A DNA stretch of 38,120 nt, taken from assembly GCA_030620005.1 (NCBI GenBank), contig JAUXAJ010000011.1, positions 1 to 38,120 on the forward strand, read 5' to 3'. Shown in pieces: positions 26,694 through 35,738 of this stretch. This DNA is from Promethearchaeota archaeon (GTDB lineage Archaea > Asgardarchaeota > Lokiarchaeia > Sigynarchaeales > SOKP01). The translations under genes were made by a program, and so were the position numbers. Each line of letters starts with the position of its first letter. Position 1 is the first letter of the stretch. The notes below the pieces were generated by a model that was given only the letters and a program-made list of their open reading frames with translations, was not told where the DNA came from and did not search any database.

Positions 26694-28043
26694 GTGACGA
26701 ATCAAGAAAAAATAATGGAAAGGAGTAAAGGAACAACGAGAAAATTTCTAACTTTTGGTTTTCCAAAGTTAGGAACTTCAATTATAATGGGATTTGCAGA
26801 TTTTGCCTTGGCCACGTTATATATATTAGGCTATCAAATAACGCCATTTCTCGTGGGTATTGCATTATCTTTAGGAAAACTTACTATTGCAGCATCTCAG
26901 TTTTTTTTTGGATGGATTAGCGATGCTAAATACACTCGTTTGGGGAGAAGAAAGCCCTATTTAATTGTAATGAGTCCCTTTCTTGGATTATCTTTCATAT
27001 TGCTATTATTACCTGGTTTAATGTTAGAACTCAATGATTCCAACGCATTATTCCTTTGGTTATTGATTTGGTATCAAATTTTCAATATTTGTTATGGCGT
27101 TACAACGCCGTATAATTCCTGGATGGCTGAACAATTTAGAGTAAATGACCGGCCAAAAGCGGCTCAAGTCCAAAACACATTTGGATTTATCGGAACATCA
27201 GTAATTACAGCTTTTTCAATGATTATATTGACAGGATTTATTGAAAAAATAAAAGATAACCCTGCTATAATTCCGCCAGAGTTTTTTTATAGCGTGATAA
27301 TATTTGGGATAATCCCGATAGTATTATTTTATTTGGCATGCTTTTTAATCCCAACAGAACCCCAATTCAATATTGAATCAAATATATTCCAAAATTTAAA
27401 AGCAATTTTGAAAAACAAGAATTTTTTATTAGTAACGGGAATGCAGGGTATCTCCAGCATTGCTACTATAATGTTAACCGGCATCATGTTAATATATGTC
27501 GTGGAAGTCTTACAATTTAGCGATTTTGATTATTACATTGTAGCTGCAATAATGATATTTGGCATTTTGATTTTTTTATATATTTGGATGAAAATAATAA
27601 AAAAATTAGGGAAAAAAAAAAGTCTTTCTTACATTTTTCTGGTCGCAATTCTGTTTCTCCCCTTAACTCTGCTAGGATTAATTCCAATGGAATCGTATTT
27701 TGTTTTTGGAATAATTTTTATTGTGGGATTAGCAGGATGCCTAGGTGGCTGGGCGTTATTTCCTAGTGTAATGTACGCAGATATTGCCGAAGACGACGAA
27801 GTTAAAACGGGAGAATTAAAAGCTGGAATCTACACGGGATTCCCTAGCATAACCTTAAATCTTTTTCAAGCTTTAGGTTTATTCATAATGGGGGCTATAT
27901 TAGAACTGCCAAGCGTAGGAACTTCAAATTATTCCTTCGGTTTGGTCTTATGGGGTCCCATTTGTTCAGTGATTTTTGCTCTTACCTGGATATATACGAA
28001 AAAATTTATAACACTCGATTTCGATTGGGAAAAAAATGACTAA
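26694..28043 (+). CDS. GPH/MFS-type sugar transporter
   Basis: A 449-residue twelve-helix transporter. The loop after helix 2 reads GWISDAKYTRLGRRKPYLIV, the R-x-G-R-R-x-P-Y/F form found in GPH-type and plant sucrose-type carriers, and FPSVMYADIAEDDEVKTGE near residue 360 is a typical GPH segment. It lacks the Lys-rich 'K-L-x-x-L' tail of the other symporters here (it ends DFDWEKND) and belongs to a different subgroup. The start could be GTG 26694 or ATG 26715; neither has a convincing ribosome-binding site. It is followed, after 197 bases, by an aldo/keto reductase gene on the same strand. Confidence 0.85.
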   Translation: MTNQEKIMERSKGTTRKFLTFGFPKLGTSIIMGFADFALATLYILGYQITPFLVGIALSLGKLTIAASQFFFGWISDAKYTRLGRRKPYLIVMSPFLGLSFILLLLPGLMLELNDSNALFLWLLIWYQIFNICYGVTTPYNSWMAEQFRVNDRPKAAQVQNTFGFIGTSVITAFSMIILTGFIEKIKDNPAIIPPEFFYSVIIFGIIPIVLFYLACFLIPTEPQFNIESNIFQNLKAILKNKNFLLVTGMQGISSIATIMLTGIMLIYVVEVLQFSDFDYYIVAAIMIFGILIFLYIWMKIIKKLGKKKSLSYIFLVAILFLPLTLLGLIPMESYFVFGIIFIVGLAGCLGGWALFPSVMYADIAEDDEVKTGELKAGIYTGFPSITLNLFQALGLFIMGAILELPSVGTSNYSFGLVLWGPICSVIFALTWIYTKKFITLDFDWEKND

Positions 28044-28240
28044 TCCAAAATACAATTTTTATCCTAAGATTATTGAAAGTGACATAAGTAATAATGGGAA
28101 TTAAATTACATTTTCTCATTGGATTTCTCTTAACATCTGGAATCTAATATAGTCAATATTATAAAATTTTATAATTCTCTTAAATTTTCAATTGACAATG
28201 GATATTATAATTATCAAATAAAAAAAAAAAATAGATTATA

Positions 28241-29458
28241 ATGAAGTATAGAATGTTTGGTTCTTTAGGATGGGATGTATCAGCGCTAGGTTTTGGGGCG
28301 ATGCGATTTCCATTAGATTCACAAAGTAGAATCATGGAAGAAGAGGCAATAAAAATGATCCGATATGCGATTGATCACGGCGTGAATTACATTGACACAG
28401 CGTTTCCTTATCATGGAGGGAGAAGCGAAATCATAGTTGGTAAAGCGTTGGAAGACGGGTATAGGGAGAAGGTATATCTTGCAACTAAGTGCCCGGTGTG
28501 GTTAGTTAAAAAAGAAAGAGATTTTGACAAATTTCTCAAGCGGCAAGTGAAAAGACTTCAAACGAATCCCGACATTTATTTATTTCATGGGATGAATCAA
28601 CATCGATTAGAAGTAGTCAAGAAATTCAACTTCATCAATAAAATGGAAGATGCTCGCGATAATGGATTCTATAAATACATTGGCTTTTCCTTTCACGATT
28701 CTTTTGAAGTGTTTAAAGATATATTAGATTACCATGATTGGGACTGCTGTCAAATTCAATACAACTATCTCGATATAGATTATCAAGCTGGAAATAAAGG
28801 GCTGAAATACGCTGCAAGTAAGAATATCGCAATAATTATCATGGAACCGATTCGTGGAGGAAAATTAGCCGTTACTGATGACCAGTTGAGCGAAAAAACA
28901 GAAATTCAAAAAATTCTTGAAAGATCCAAGGTGAAAAGAACAATGGCAGATTGGGCCTTGCAATATGTTTGGAACCACCCTGAAGTTTCAGTCGTGCTGA
29001 GTGGCATGAGCTCCATGCAACAAGTCGTGGAAAATATAGAATCAGCTGACAATTCGGGGATTGACAGTTTAACCGAAGAGGAATTGCGCACAATTAAAAA
29101 ATTAAGAGAAGCATATCGCAGTTACGAAGTAGTGTCTTGTACGAGTTGCAAATATTGCTTGCCATGCCCGAATGATGTAGCAATTCCTAGCGTGTTCGAT
29201 TTGATAAATGGACTGGCCTATTGGGGCGAGAAGCAAAGAAAGAGACTGTCATCAGTATATCATAGAATGGCAAAAACCCCTGAGGAACTAAAAAAAAGGA
29301 AGATGCAAGGTGAAGAACTAGAAGGAGGCGCAGGTTTATGCACGGAATGCGGTGAATGTTTAGAAAAATGCCCACAGCAGATTAACATTCCTGAAATGAT
29401 AAAAAAGGTTATATCTGTATTTGAAACTGGTCAAGAAATCCCAGATGTTTTCAATTAA
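28241..29458 (+). CDS. Aldo/keto reductase with C-terminal 2x[4Fe-4S] domain
   Basis: A 405-residue protein of the COG1453 type. The N-terminal barrel carries the aldo/keto reductase tetrad D52, Y57 (IDTAFPYHGG), K83 (ATKCP) and H116 (LFHGMN). The C-terminal part has two Cys clusters: C300/C303/C306/C309 (CTSCKYCLPCP) and C367/C370/C373/C377 (CTECGECLEKCP), ferredoxin-like sites likely to hold iron-sulfur clusters. The fusion suggests that electrons pass between a carbonyl/alcohol substrate and ferredoxin, in the cytoplasm. Physiological substrates of the family are mostly unknown; a sugar or sugar-derived aldehyde suits this neighbourhood. Transcribed alone. Confidence 0.9.
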   Translation: MKYRMFGSLGWDVSALGFGAMRFPLDSQSRIMEEEAIKMIRYAIDHGVNYIDTAFPYHGGRSEIIVGKALEDGYREKVYLATKCPVWLVKKERDFDKFLKRQVKRLQTNPDIYLFHGMNQHRLEVVKKFNFINKMEDARDNGFYKYIGFSFHDSFEVFKDILDYHDWDCCQIQYNYLDIDYQAGNKGLKYAASKNIAIIIMEPIRGGKLAVTDDQLSEKTEIQKILERSKVKRTMADWALQYVWNHPEVSVVLSGMSSMQQVVENIESADNSGIDSLTEEELRTIKKLREAYRSYEVVSCTSCKYCLPCPNDVAIPSVFDLINGLAYWGEKQRKRLSSVYHRMAKTPEELKKRKMQGEELEGGAGLCTECGECLEKCPQQINIPEMIKKVISVFETGQEIPDVFN

Positions 29459-29544
29459 ATGTTAATGTTTTTTATTTAGAATCATCGATTCATGTTCTCT
29501 AATGTTATAATATCTTCCCTAGTGCCGTATATTTCGTCATGTAT

Positions 29545-30090
29545 TTAATAAACAATTTTGAAGGCAGTTATAATACTGTTTAGATCAAAGATCGTCGTAT
29601 CATATGTTATAAATGACCTGTTGTTTGCCTGTAATAAGGGCTCAACCTTATCCAAGAATTTTTGTTTTATATTTCTTTTATTCGGGTCAAAGTCGGGATC
29701 CATTTTATGAAAAAGAAAAACGATTTTTGCTTCGGGGCTTAATTTTTTAATTAATTGAAAAACTGCCATGAAGTACATCGTCGAGGACATGAGTAGGTGA
29801 AAATCCTGAATGTCTAGTACATAATAGAAGAAAGAAATCATCACAAAATATTTTTCAGGATTCGCCAAGTATCCATTACGATACATTTCCTGACCGCCAA
29901 AATCCCAAACCACGAGATTTTTCTTAAAAAGAGACTTTCTTTTTACACCTACAGTAGGATGCATTTTGGGGGGTGTTGTAGGTTTTTCAGCAGGTTCATG
30001 CGTGAGAAAATCCACAATTGTGGTTTTACCCGCATTTTCCATGCCCATTATTACAATTTTTTTCTTTCTTACTATATTTTTTCTCCTCAT
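29545..30090 (-). CDS. Rag/Gtr-like small GTPase
   Basis: A 181-residue GTPase: P-loop GMENAGKT (16-23), switch-I Thr T46 (HPTVGV), WDFGGQ (62-67) and HKMD (128-131). HKMD in place of NKxD, and the following TYDTTIFDLNSII, are features of the Rag/Gtr group, which in eukaryotes signals nutrient status to TORC1. The C-terminal roadblock domain of eukaryotic Rag proteins is absent. There is no prenylation Cys. The gene is divergent from the first GH172 gene, with about 200 bases between them. Its role is unknown, and placement in Rag/Gtr rather than Arf rests on the G4/G5 motifs only. Confidence 0.8.
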   Translation of the reverse strand: MRRKNIVRKKKIVIMGMENAGKTTIVDFLTHEPAEKPTTPPKMHPTVGVKRKSLFKKNLVVWDFGGQEMYRNGYLANPEKYFVMISFFYYVLDIQDFHLLMSSTMYFMAVFQLIKKLSPEAKIVFLFHKMDPDFDPNKRNIKQKFLDKVEPLLQANNRSFITYDTTIFDLNSIITAFKIVY

Positions 30091-30288
30091 TTTAATTTTT
30101 TAAATTAAATCCTTTTCTTTTAAATTTTTTCCAAAAATTTTTCTTTAAATGCTCTTGACAAAAACCGCTATTGTAATTGTAATAAAGACAAATAACAACT
30201 AATAACAATTTTGGATGAACTTTTTTTATAAGTTTTTCAAGGCGTTTTTTTTCAATTAAAATAAAACATTTCATTCATTTTATTACCA

Positions 30289-31350
30289 ATGAAAATTGGT
30301 AGCAATACTTTAGCAAACCTCGCAAAGATAAAGAAAAATGTTACAAGTAGGAGAATATCTAGCTATGATATAACTGGGGCGAACATGGATAGTGTTCAAA
30401 TTAAACCAGGAACTAAATACGAAATATGCAATATTAAAGGTGCTGGTTGCATAAAGCATGTTTGGATGACGCTCGCCTCCCGAGATCCCCTTTATTTGAG
30501 AAAAATTATCATTCGCATGTGGTGGGACGACGAAGAAAATCCATCCGTGGAATGCCCTATTGGTGATTTTTTCGGGGTTGGACACGGTAAGTCCGTGAAT
30601 TTTTGGAGTGCCCCATTGTCAATGGGACCCGAAGATGGAAAAGGTTTCAACTGTTTTTTTCCCATGCCTTTCGAAAAGAGCGCTAGAATTGAAGTTGAGA
30701 ACGAAACCGATGAGATATACATAAATTACTTTTACATTGATTACGAAGAGTATGACGAATTGGACCCTTCGTATGGCAGATTTCATGCTACATGGAATAG
30801 AGAAAATCCCTGTGATGGAAGGGATTACTCAACAATAAGAAGAGGGAAAGTCGATAAATTCATAAGAAAGAATCCAACTCACGAGGGAGATTATGTTATG
30901 TTAGAAGCTGAAGGTGAAGGCCTTTATGTGGGATGCCATTTAGATATTCATAACCTTTATGACTCTGAATCTTGGAATTGGCCCGGAGAAGGAGATGACT
31001 ATATTGTAATCGACGACGGTAAATCAATTCTTTATGGAACGGGTACCGAAGACTATTTCTGCACTTCTTGGTGTCCGACTCAATATTATTGTTCTCCCTA
31101 TTTTGGGATTCCATTGCCCGGTGGAAAGAATTGGAGTGGTAAGATCTCGTATTACAGATACCACATTGAGGCTCCCATTTATTTTCATAAGAACATCGTC
31201 GTAAAAATAGAGCACGGTCATGCAGATCAAAGATCGGACGATTTTTCTTCGACCGCTTACTGGTACCAGACAGAACCTCATAAAAAATTTAAATCGCTCT
31301 TACCCATGGAAGAGCGGTTGCCTAGAGATGAACCTAAAGAAGTAGAATAA
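30289..31350 (+). CDS. GH172 (DUF2961) glycoside hydrolase, copy 1
   Basis: A 353-residue DUF2961 protein. The first half holds the jelly-roll segments RMWWDDEENPSVECPIGDFF and GHGKSVNFWS; the second carries YGTGTEDYFCTSW with E254, the most conserved acidic site, and SYYRYHIEAP with a second Glu. Family GH172 includes difructose-dianhydride I synthase/hydrolase and furanosidases acting on alpha-fructofuranose or alpha-arabinofuranose. There is no signal peptide, so the substrates should be small imported oligosaccharides. The second copy follows after 176 bases. One 99-base tract is almost identical in the two genes although the rest has diverged. The family call is firm; the substrate is unknown. 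Confidence 0.88.
   Translation: MKIGSNTLANLAKIKKNVTSRRISSYDITGANMDSVQIKPGTKYEICNIKGAGCIKHVWMTLASRDPLYLRKIIIRMWWDDEENPSVECPIGDFFGVGHGKSVNFWSAPLSMGPEDGKGFNCFFPMPFEKSARIEVENETDEIYINYFYIDYEEYDELDPSYGRFHATWNRENPCDGRDYSTIRRGKVDKFIRKNPTHEGDYVMLEAEGEGLYVGCHLDIHNLYDSESWNWPGEGDDYIVIDDGKSILYGTGTEDYFCTSWCPTQYYCSPYFGIPLPGGKNWSGKISYYRYHIEAPIYFHKNIVVKIEHGHADQRSDDFSSTAYWYQTEPHKKFKSLLPMEERLPRDEPKEVE
30511..30609 (+). repeat. Near-identical 99-base tract shared with GH172 copy 2 (copy A)
   Basis: These 99 bases differ from 31749-31847 at only two positions (one A/G, one T/C), with sharp loss of similarity on both sides. The tract encodes the conserved RMWWD to FWS segment of the enzyme. The pattern suggests recent gene conversion between the tandem copies. 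Confidence 0.8.
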
Positions 31351-31376
31351 AAAAACCACTCTTATCTTTTTTTTTC

Positions 31377-31385
31377 CTTCCTTTT
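31377..31385 (+). terminator. Oligo-T terminator between the GH172 genes
   Basis: Nine T residues begin 26 bases after the stop codon of copy 1. They suggest that the two GH172 genes are separate transcription units despite their tandem order. Confidence 0.4.
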
Positions 31386-31526
31386 ATTTTATGCAAGATA
31401 TTTTTTTCTCCCTATTTTCGAGAATTTTTTGTGTTTCAATTTTTTCATGTAGTTATAATATTAAATTGAAATAAGGTTAATTAATTAATAATTAAAAATA
31501 TTAAAAAAAGCATGAAGATGATATAA

Positions 31527-32609
31527 ATGAAAATTGGATATGGAACTTTAGCGGACATCGCAAGGATAAAGAAAAATGTTAAGAGAAAACGAATTTCGAG
31601 CTACGATAAATCAGGAGCCAATATTGATACTATTACGATGGACCCAAAAGAGAAACATGAAGCTTGTTATATTAAAGGTGCTGGATGCATAAAACACATT
31701 TGGGTGACACTAAGATCAGAAGAGCCGCATTATTTAAGGGAAGTTGTGATTCGCATGTGGTGGGACAACGAAGAAAATCCATCCGTGGAATGCCCTATTG
31801 GCGATTTTTTCGGGGTTGGACACGGTAAGTCCGTGAATTTTTGGAGTTTGCCCTTTTCTAACGGACCTCAAGACGGAATGGGATTCAATTGCTGGTTTCC
31901 AATGCCCTTTTCTAAAAGCGCAAGAATCGAAGTAGAGAATGCAACTAATAATAATATGATCTTCTACTATTATATCGACTATGAAGAATACGACGAGTTA
32001 GACCCCTCTTACGGTAGATTTCACGCTACATGGAATCGTGAAAATCCATGCAAGGGGAGGAATTACGAAAAGATAAAAACCCGCCACATAGATAGATTCT
32101 GGAAGAAGAATCCTACTCACGAGAAGGATTACGTAATATTAGAAGCAGAAGGAGAAGGTCATTTTGTAGGATGTCATTTAGATATTCACAATTTGTATCT
32201 TCCTAGTAGTCCAGACTTCAACAATTGGCCTGGGGAAGGCGACGATTACATTGAAATTGACGATGGAGAGATTATTCTTTATGGAACTGGTACCGAAGAT
32301 TATTTCTGCACGGCATGGGGTCCTTATCAATATTATTGTTCTCCTTACTTTGGAATCACTTTACCAGGAGGGGCTCAACATACTGGAAAAATTTCTTATT
32401 ATCGGTATCACATTGAAGACCCAGTTTATTTTCAAAAAAATATTAAAGTAAAAATCGAGCATGGACACGCTAACGAACGTTCAGACGATTGGACTTCCAC
32501 AGCTTACTGGTATCAAGCAGAACCTCACAAAAAGTTCAAACTTTTATTACCTAAAGAAGAGAGGTTGCCTCGGGAAGAACCTATAGAAAAACCAAGAGTA
32601 ACTAATTAA
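31527..32609 (+). CDS. GH172 (DUF2961) glycoside hydrolase, copy 2
   Basis: A 360-residue paralogue of the preceding enzyme with the same domain layout. The conserved acidic site is E257 in YGTGTEDYFCTAW and the second Glu is in YRYHIEDPVYF. Differences from copy 1 are spread over the whole protein: the insert SSPDFNN in the central loop, GPYQYY for CPTQYY beside the active site, and the C-terminus EKPRVTN. So the copies may prefer different sugars. It has no signal peptide. A URO-D-like gene follows on the same strand after 169 bases. Start at ATG 31527, as in copy 1 (MKIGxxTLAxxAxIKKNV). Confidence 0.88.
   Translation: MKIGYGTLADIARIKKNVKRKRISSYDKSGANIDTITMDPKEKHEACYIKGAGCIKHIWVTLRSEEPHYLREVVIRMWWDNEENPSVECPIGDFFGVGHGKSVNFWSLPFSNGPQDGMGFNCWFPMPFSKSARIEVENATNNNMIFYYYIDYEEYDELDPSYGRFHATWNRENPCKGRNYEKIKTRHIDRFWKKNPTHEKDYVILEAEGEGHFVGCHLDIHNLYLPSSPDFNNWPGEGDDYIEIDDGEIILYGTGTEDYFCTAWGPYQYYCSPYFGITLPGGAQHTGKISYYRYHIEDPVYFQKNIKVKIEHGHANERSDDWTSTAYWYQAEPHKKFKLLLPKEERLPREEPIEKPRVTN
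31749..31847 (+). repeat. Near-identical 99-base tract shared with GH172 copy 1 (copy B)
   Basis: Partner of 30511-30609: 97 of 99 bases are the same, including third codon positions, while neighbouring codons for conserved residues differ freely. Confidence 0.8.
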
Positions 32610-32778
32610 TTTTTTTATTGTAAACACTTTAAAAATTCATCATTTTTTTATTTAATGGAATTGAAATAGCTAACTATTTGACATTAGTTTTCAGCACGCG
32701 GAAAAAAAACCTAGAAAAAATTTATTATTTTTAAAATTTTTAGTAAATTGAAATATATAATTAATAAGAGGAGAGAAA

Positions 32779-33957
32779 ATGAATTCTATAGAGCGCGTTA
32801 GAGCAGCAATTCACTTCAAGAATCCGGAACAGGTCCCCGTCTTTAATGTAGTGAGGGGAGATGTCTTGCCACTCCCCGTAATCTTTTCTAAAAATTGGCG
32901 ACCTGGTTGGGGAGAAAACGAGATTGGTTTATTTCCGCATGTTGTAAGAGGATATAAATGGGATAGACCTCCTTGGGCAAAAGAAAATCCTGCTCACGAG
33001 GGTAATAAATGGCGTAAAATTCCTCACGAGGAAATTGATGAATGGGGATGCATTTGGAACATGTCAGGACGAGAGGATAACATGGGTCATCCGGGAAGAA
33101 CCTCTTTGCTTGACTGGAATAATCATGAAGATTATCTCTCGAGATATAATACAGATCCAGACGAAAAAAGCAGATATTCAGCTGCGTTGCAACTAAGAGA
33201 AAAATTTGGCGCGGACAAATATAGAATGGTTTTATTCAGTAGTTTTGGACCGTCTCAAATTGCCGCTGCCATGAGAGGTTTTGATACTTACCTGATTGAC
33301 CATTTTAGGCATCCAAAGGAGTTGAAGCGAGTGTTAGAGCACGTAACAGAATTCCACGTGAAGATGATGAAAGCTAGTTTCAAATTCGGTTTAGATCCTC
33401 ATGGTTTTTGGGTGGTAGATGATTTAGGCGAGCAAAAAGGACCTTTCTTTAGCCCCCGTACATTTAAGACTTTTTACGAACCAGTTTATAAAACAATTTG
33501 CGATGAGGCACATGATTTAGGATGCGATGTACATTTACATTGCTGTGGTAAAGTAGACAAGCTAATGCCTTTATTTATAGAATGGGGATTGGATGCGATC
33601 GAATTTGACAGCCCGAGAATGAGCGGATATGCGGAATTAAAGCCTTATCGAGGAAAAATAATGTTCTGGGCGTGCGCGAACATCCAATCGATATATACTA
33701 AAGGAACTCCAGAGGAAGTAGAAGGGGAAGTTTGGCACATGATGAGAAATCTGGGAACTCCCGAAGGTGGTTTTGGAGCTTACTTTTATCCTACGCCAAG
33801 GGATATACAAGCTCCTAGGAAAAACGTGAAGGCTTTTGAAAGAGGGCTCACGAAATACGGCGAATATTCCAAAATTCCCGCCCATTGGTGGACACATCCC
33901 ACAATAGAAGATTGGAAAGATAATGAAGTGCCACCATTGCCTCCAATAGAGTCCTAA
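32779..33957 (+). CDS. URO-D-like (COG0407) methyltransferase-fold protein
   Basis: A 392-residue protein of the uroporphyrinogen-decarboxylase-like superfamily, which also contains the MtaA/MtbA corrinoid methyltransferases. The metal motif H-x-C is H254-C-C256 in HLHCCGKVDK, and C299 (FWACANIQ) is placed to act as a third ligand, as in MtaA-type enzymes. Residues for porphyrin decarboxylation are not evident, so true URO-D activity is unlikely. AGAGGAG just before ATG 32779 is the best ribosome-binding site in the window, so translation is probably strong. It lies between the GH172 pair and the convergent sulfatase. Demethylation or another modification of a released sugar is a guess; no corrinoid protein is encoded here. 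Confidence 0.8.
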   Translation: MNSIERVRAAIHFKNPEQVPVFNVVRGDVLPLPVIFSKNWRPGWGENEIGLFPHVVRGYKWDRPPWAKENPAHEGNKWRKIPHEEIDEWGCIWNMSGREDNMGHPGRTSLLDWNNHEDYLSRYNTDPDEKSRYSAALQLREKFGADKYRMVLFSSFGPSQIAAAMRGFDTYLIDHFRHPKELKRVLEHVTEFHVKMMKASFKFGLDPHGFWVVDDLGEQKGPFFSPRTFKTFYEPVYKTICDEAHDLGCDVHLHCCGKVDKLMPLFIEWGLDAIEFDSPRMSGYAELKPYRGKIMFWACANIQSIYTKGTPEEVEGEVWHMMRNLGTPEGGFGAYFYPTPRDIQAPRKNVKAFERGLTKYGEYSKIPAHWWTHPTIEDWKDNEVPPLPPIES

Positions 33958-34135
33958 TTTTGAAATACCACTTCCAAAGCGTGTGGCTTCCTAATTCAGG
34001 GAAAAATGTTCGGCAAGATTCAAGAATCATGGTGGTTTATTGATCTTTTTTCTCAAGCTCAATTCATCTCCCCTTTAAGGAGCAAGTTTTCTTGAGCAGT
34101 TATTATCAAATTTCTTTGATGATCATTGAAACATT

Positions 34136-35629
34136 TTAAAGATCTCTTGCTCTTTTCCAATGTGCGTTGTCACTCGTGTTTAAATACCATCTCAGCAACT
34201 TTTCTTTTAATTCGATGATAACATTGGAACAATCCTCGTTGTCTATCAAATTATTTAGTTCTTGTGGGTCCTTAATTAAATCGTAAAGTTCTTCTTTATC
34301 GCCACTTCTCATGTTTAATTTCCATTCTTGAGTTCTTATCATGACGGACCTAGCTACCGTGTATTGTTTTTCGTGAGATAAATTTGTCTTCTCGTAATAG
34401 ATCCCTGCGTATGGAATGTTAGGATTCTTCACGCGAACTTCATGACATTGCGGTTCTCGAGAGTTGTATCCGCCTTCTGCAAATACAGCGTCTCGATGTG
34501 TCAATGTATCGTCATTCAACACCGAGATCAAATTTTTTCCAAAATGAGTATACCGTGTTTTTATTTGGGCGATGTTCATGATCGTTGGAAAAAGATCTAT
34601 TGACTGTACCAAGGTATCGTATATTTTCTTTTTGGGCTTAATACCCGGGATTTTAAATACGAGAGGAATATTTACAAGGCAATCTTGAAACGCGTTTGGC
34701 CACTTTTCCGTGAGTCCATAATCTCCAACGAAATCTCCGTGATCTGAAAAGAAGAGAATCGCAGAATTATCGTATTCTCCGATCTCTTTCAATTTGTTGA
34801 TAACTTGTCCAACTTGGTCATCAATTCTTGTAATCATTCCATAATAAGTAGCAATAATTTCTCTGAAATCTTCTTCGCTTAACTTATCTAATCCATACCT
34901 TTCGTGGATCAACCGCATGAATTCCGGCTTGTCATCCAATTCAGAAGGGATTGGAGCAGGTACATCTTTCCTATCGTACATGGAAAAATAAGGTTCCTCA
35001 ACTGTATAGGGAGGATGGGGAAATCCTAAGGCAATATATAAACAAAATGGCTTATTTGGTTTCGAATCTAGATACTCTAACGATTTTTTAATGGCATTGA
35101 AATCCACATCTTTTGCTTGTTGCTGTGTTCTTTCCCCGAAATAAAATGATTTTCTTAAAGGTGAATCTGTTGGAAAAGGATTTAATTTCATCATTTCCTT
35201 CAAGTTTTTTAAATTTCCGCTTATATCAAACGCTGAAAGTCTTTTTGTAATACTACCTTTTATGGTCTTCCTAGAGAAAAGATCATTGCGTCCAGTCCAA
35301 ATGACTTCATATCCACTTTTCTTTAAAAATTTAAATAAATTATCTTCGTGTGGTTCTAATAGTTGGTATAAACTCCTGTGCGAATTTGAATGGACATATT
35401 GGCCCGTAAACGTGCAACACCTTGAAGGAGCGCAGACAGGATTGACTACAAATGCGTTCGTAAACGCAACGCCATTAGGATCTTCCGCAAGTTTATCTAA
35501 ATTTGGTGTTTTTATAATAGGATTATGTTTTCCTCCTAACGAAACCGTATTTCCTCTCATTTCGTCAGCGATGATAATGATGATATTTGGAGGGGGGTTC
35601 TTTTCTACCATGTTTAATTCAATATTCAT
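34136..35629 (-). CDS. Sulfatase (type I, formylglycine-dependent)
   Basis: A 497-residue member of the alkaline-phosphatase superfamily sulfatases. The signature is C66-A-P-S-R70 in NPVCAPSRCCTFTGQY. The Cys must be converted to formylglycine, after which it hydrolyses sulfate esters. D22 (IIIADEMRGN) and FFSDHGDFVGDYGL supply calcium ligands. There is no signal peptide, so it acts inside the cell, which means the sulfated sugar must be imported first. A maturation enzyme (FGE or anSME) is not encoded in this window. The gene converges with the URO-D-like gene. The sugar substrate is unknown; some arylsulfatase-like relatives hydrolyse phosphonates or phosphodiesters. Confidence 0.88.
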   Translation of the reverse strand: MNIELNMVEKNPPPNIIIIIADEMRGNTVSLGGKHNPIIKTPNLDKLAEDPNGVAFTNAFVVNPVCAPSRCCTFTGQYVHSNSHRSLYQLLEPHEDNLFKFLKKSGYEVIWTGRNDLFSRKTIKGSITKRLSAFDISGNLKNLKEMMKLNPFPTDSPLRKSFYFGERTQQQAKDVDFNAIKKSLEYLDSKPNKPFCLYIALGFPHPPYTVEEPYFSMYDRKDVPAPIPSELDDKPEFMRLIHERYGLDKLSEEDFREIIATYYGMITRIDDQVGQVINKLKEIGEYDNSAILFFSDHGDFVGDYGLTEKWPNAFQDCLVNIPLVFKIPGIKPKKKIYDTLVQSIDLFPTIMNIAQIKTRYTHFGKNLISVLNDDTLTHRDAVFAEGGYNSREPQCHEVRVKNPNIPYAGIYYEKTNLSHEKQYTVARSVMIRTQEWKLNMRSGDKEELYDLIKDPQELNNLIDNEDCSNVIIELKEKLLRWYLNTSDNAHWKRARDL

Positions 35630-35738
35630 TATACTTAAAAATATTTAAAATTATATTTTTCCAAATCCAAATATTAAAAGTTGATAGAAAACTATTTTTC
35701 CATAATTACTAAATAGGTTAATACCTAGGATTATTAGA

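Noticed and set aside
28157..28180. AT-only palindrome (ATTATAAAATTTTATAAT) before the aldo/keto reductase gene
   Set aside because: Lies 60 or more bases before the start, has no neighbouring regulator gene, and consists of A and T only, so chance is a sufficient explanation.
30092..30274. A 60-codon minus-strand frame between the Rag-like GTPase and GH172 copy 1
   Set aside because: Lys/Asn-rich, no recognisable pattern or ribosome-binding site, and it occupies the shared promoter region of two divergent genes.
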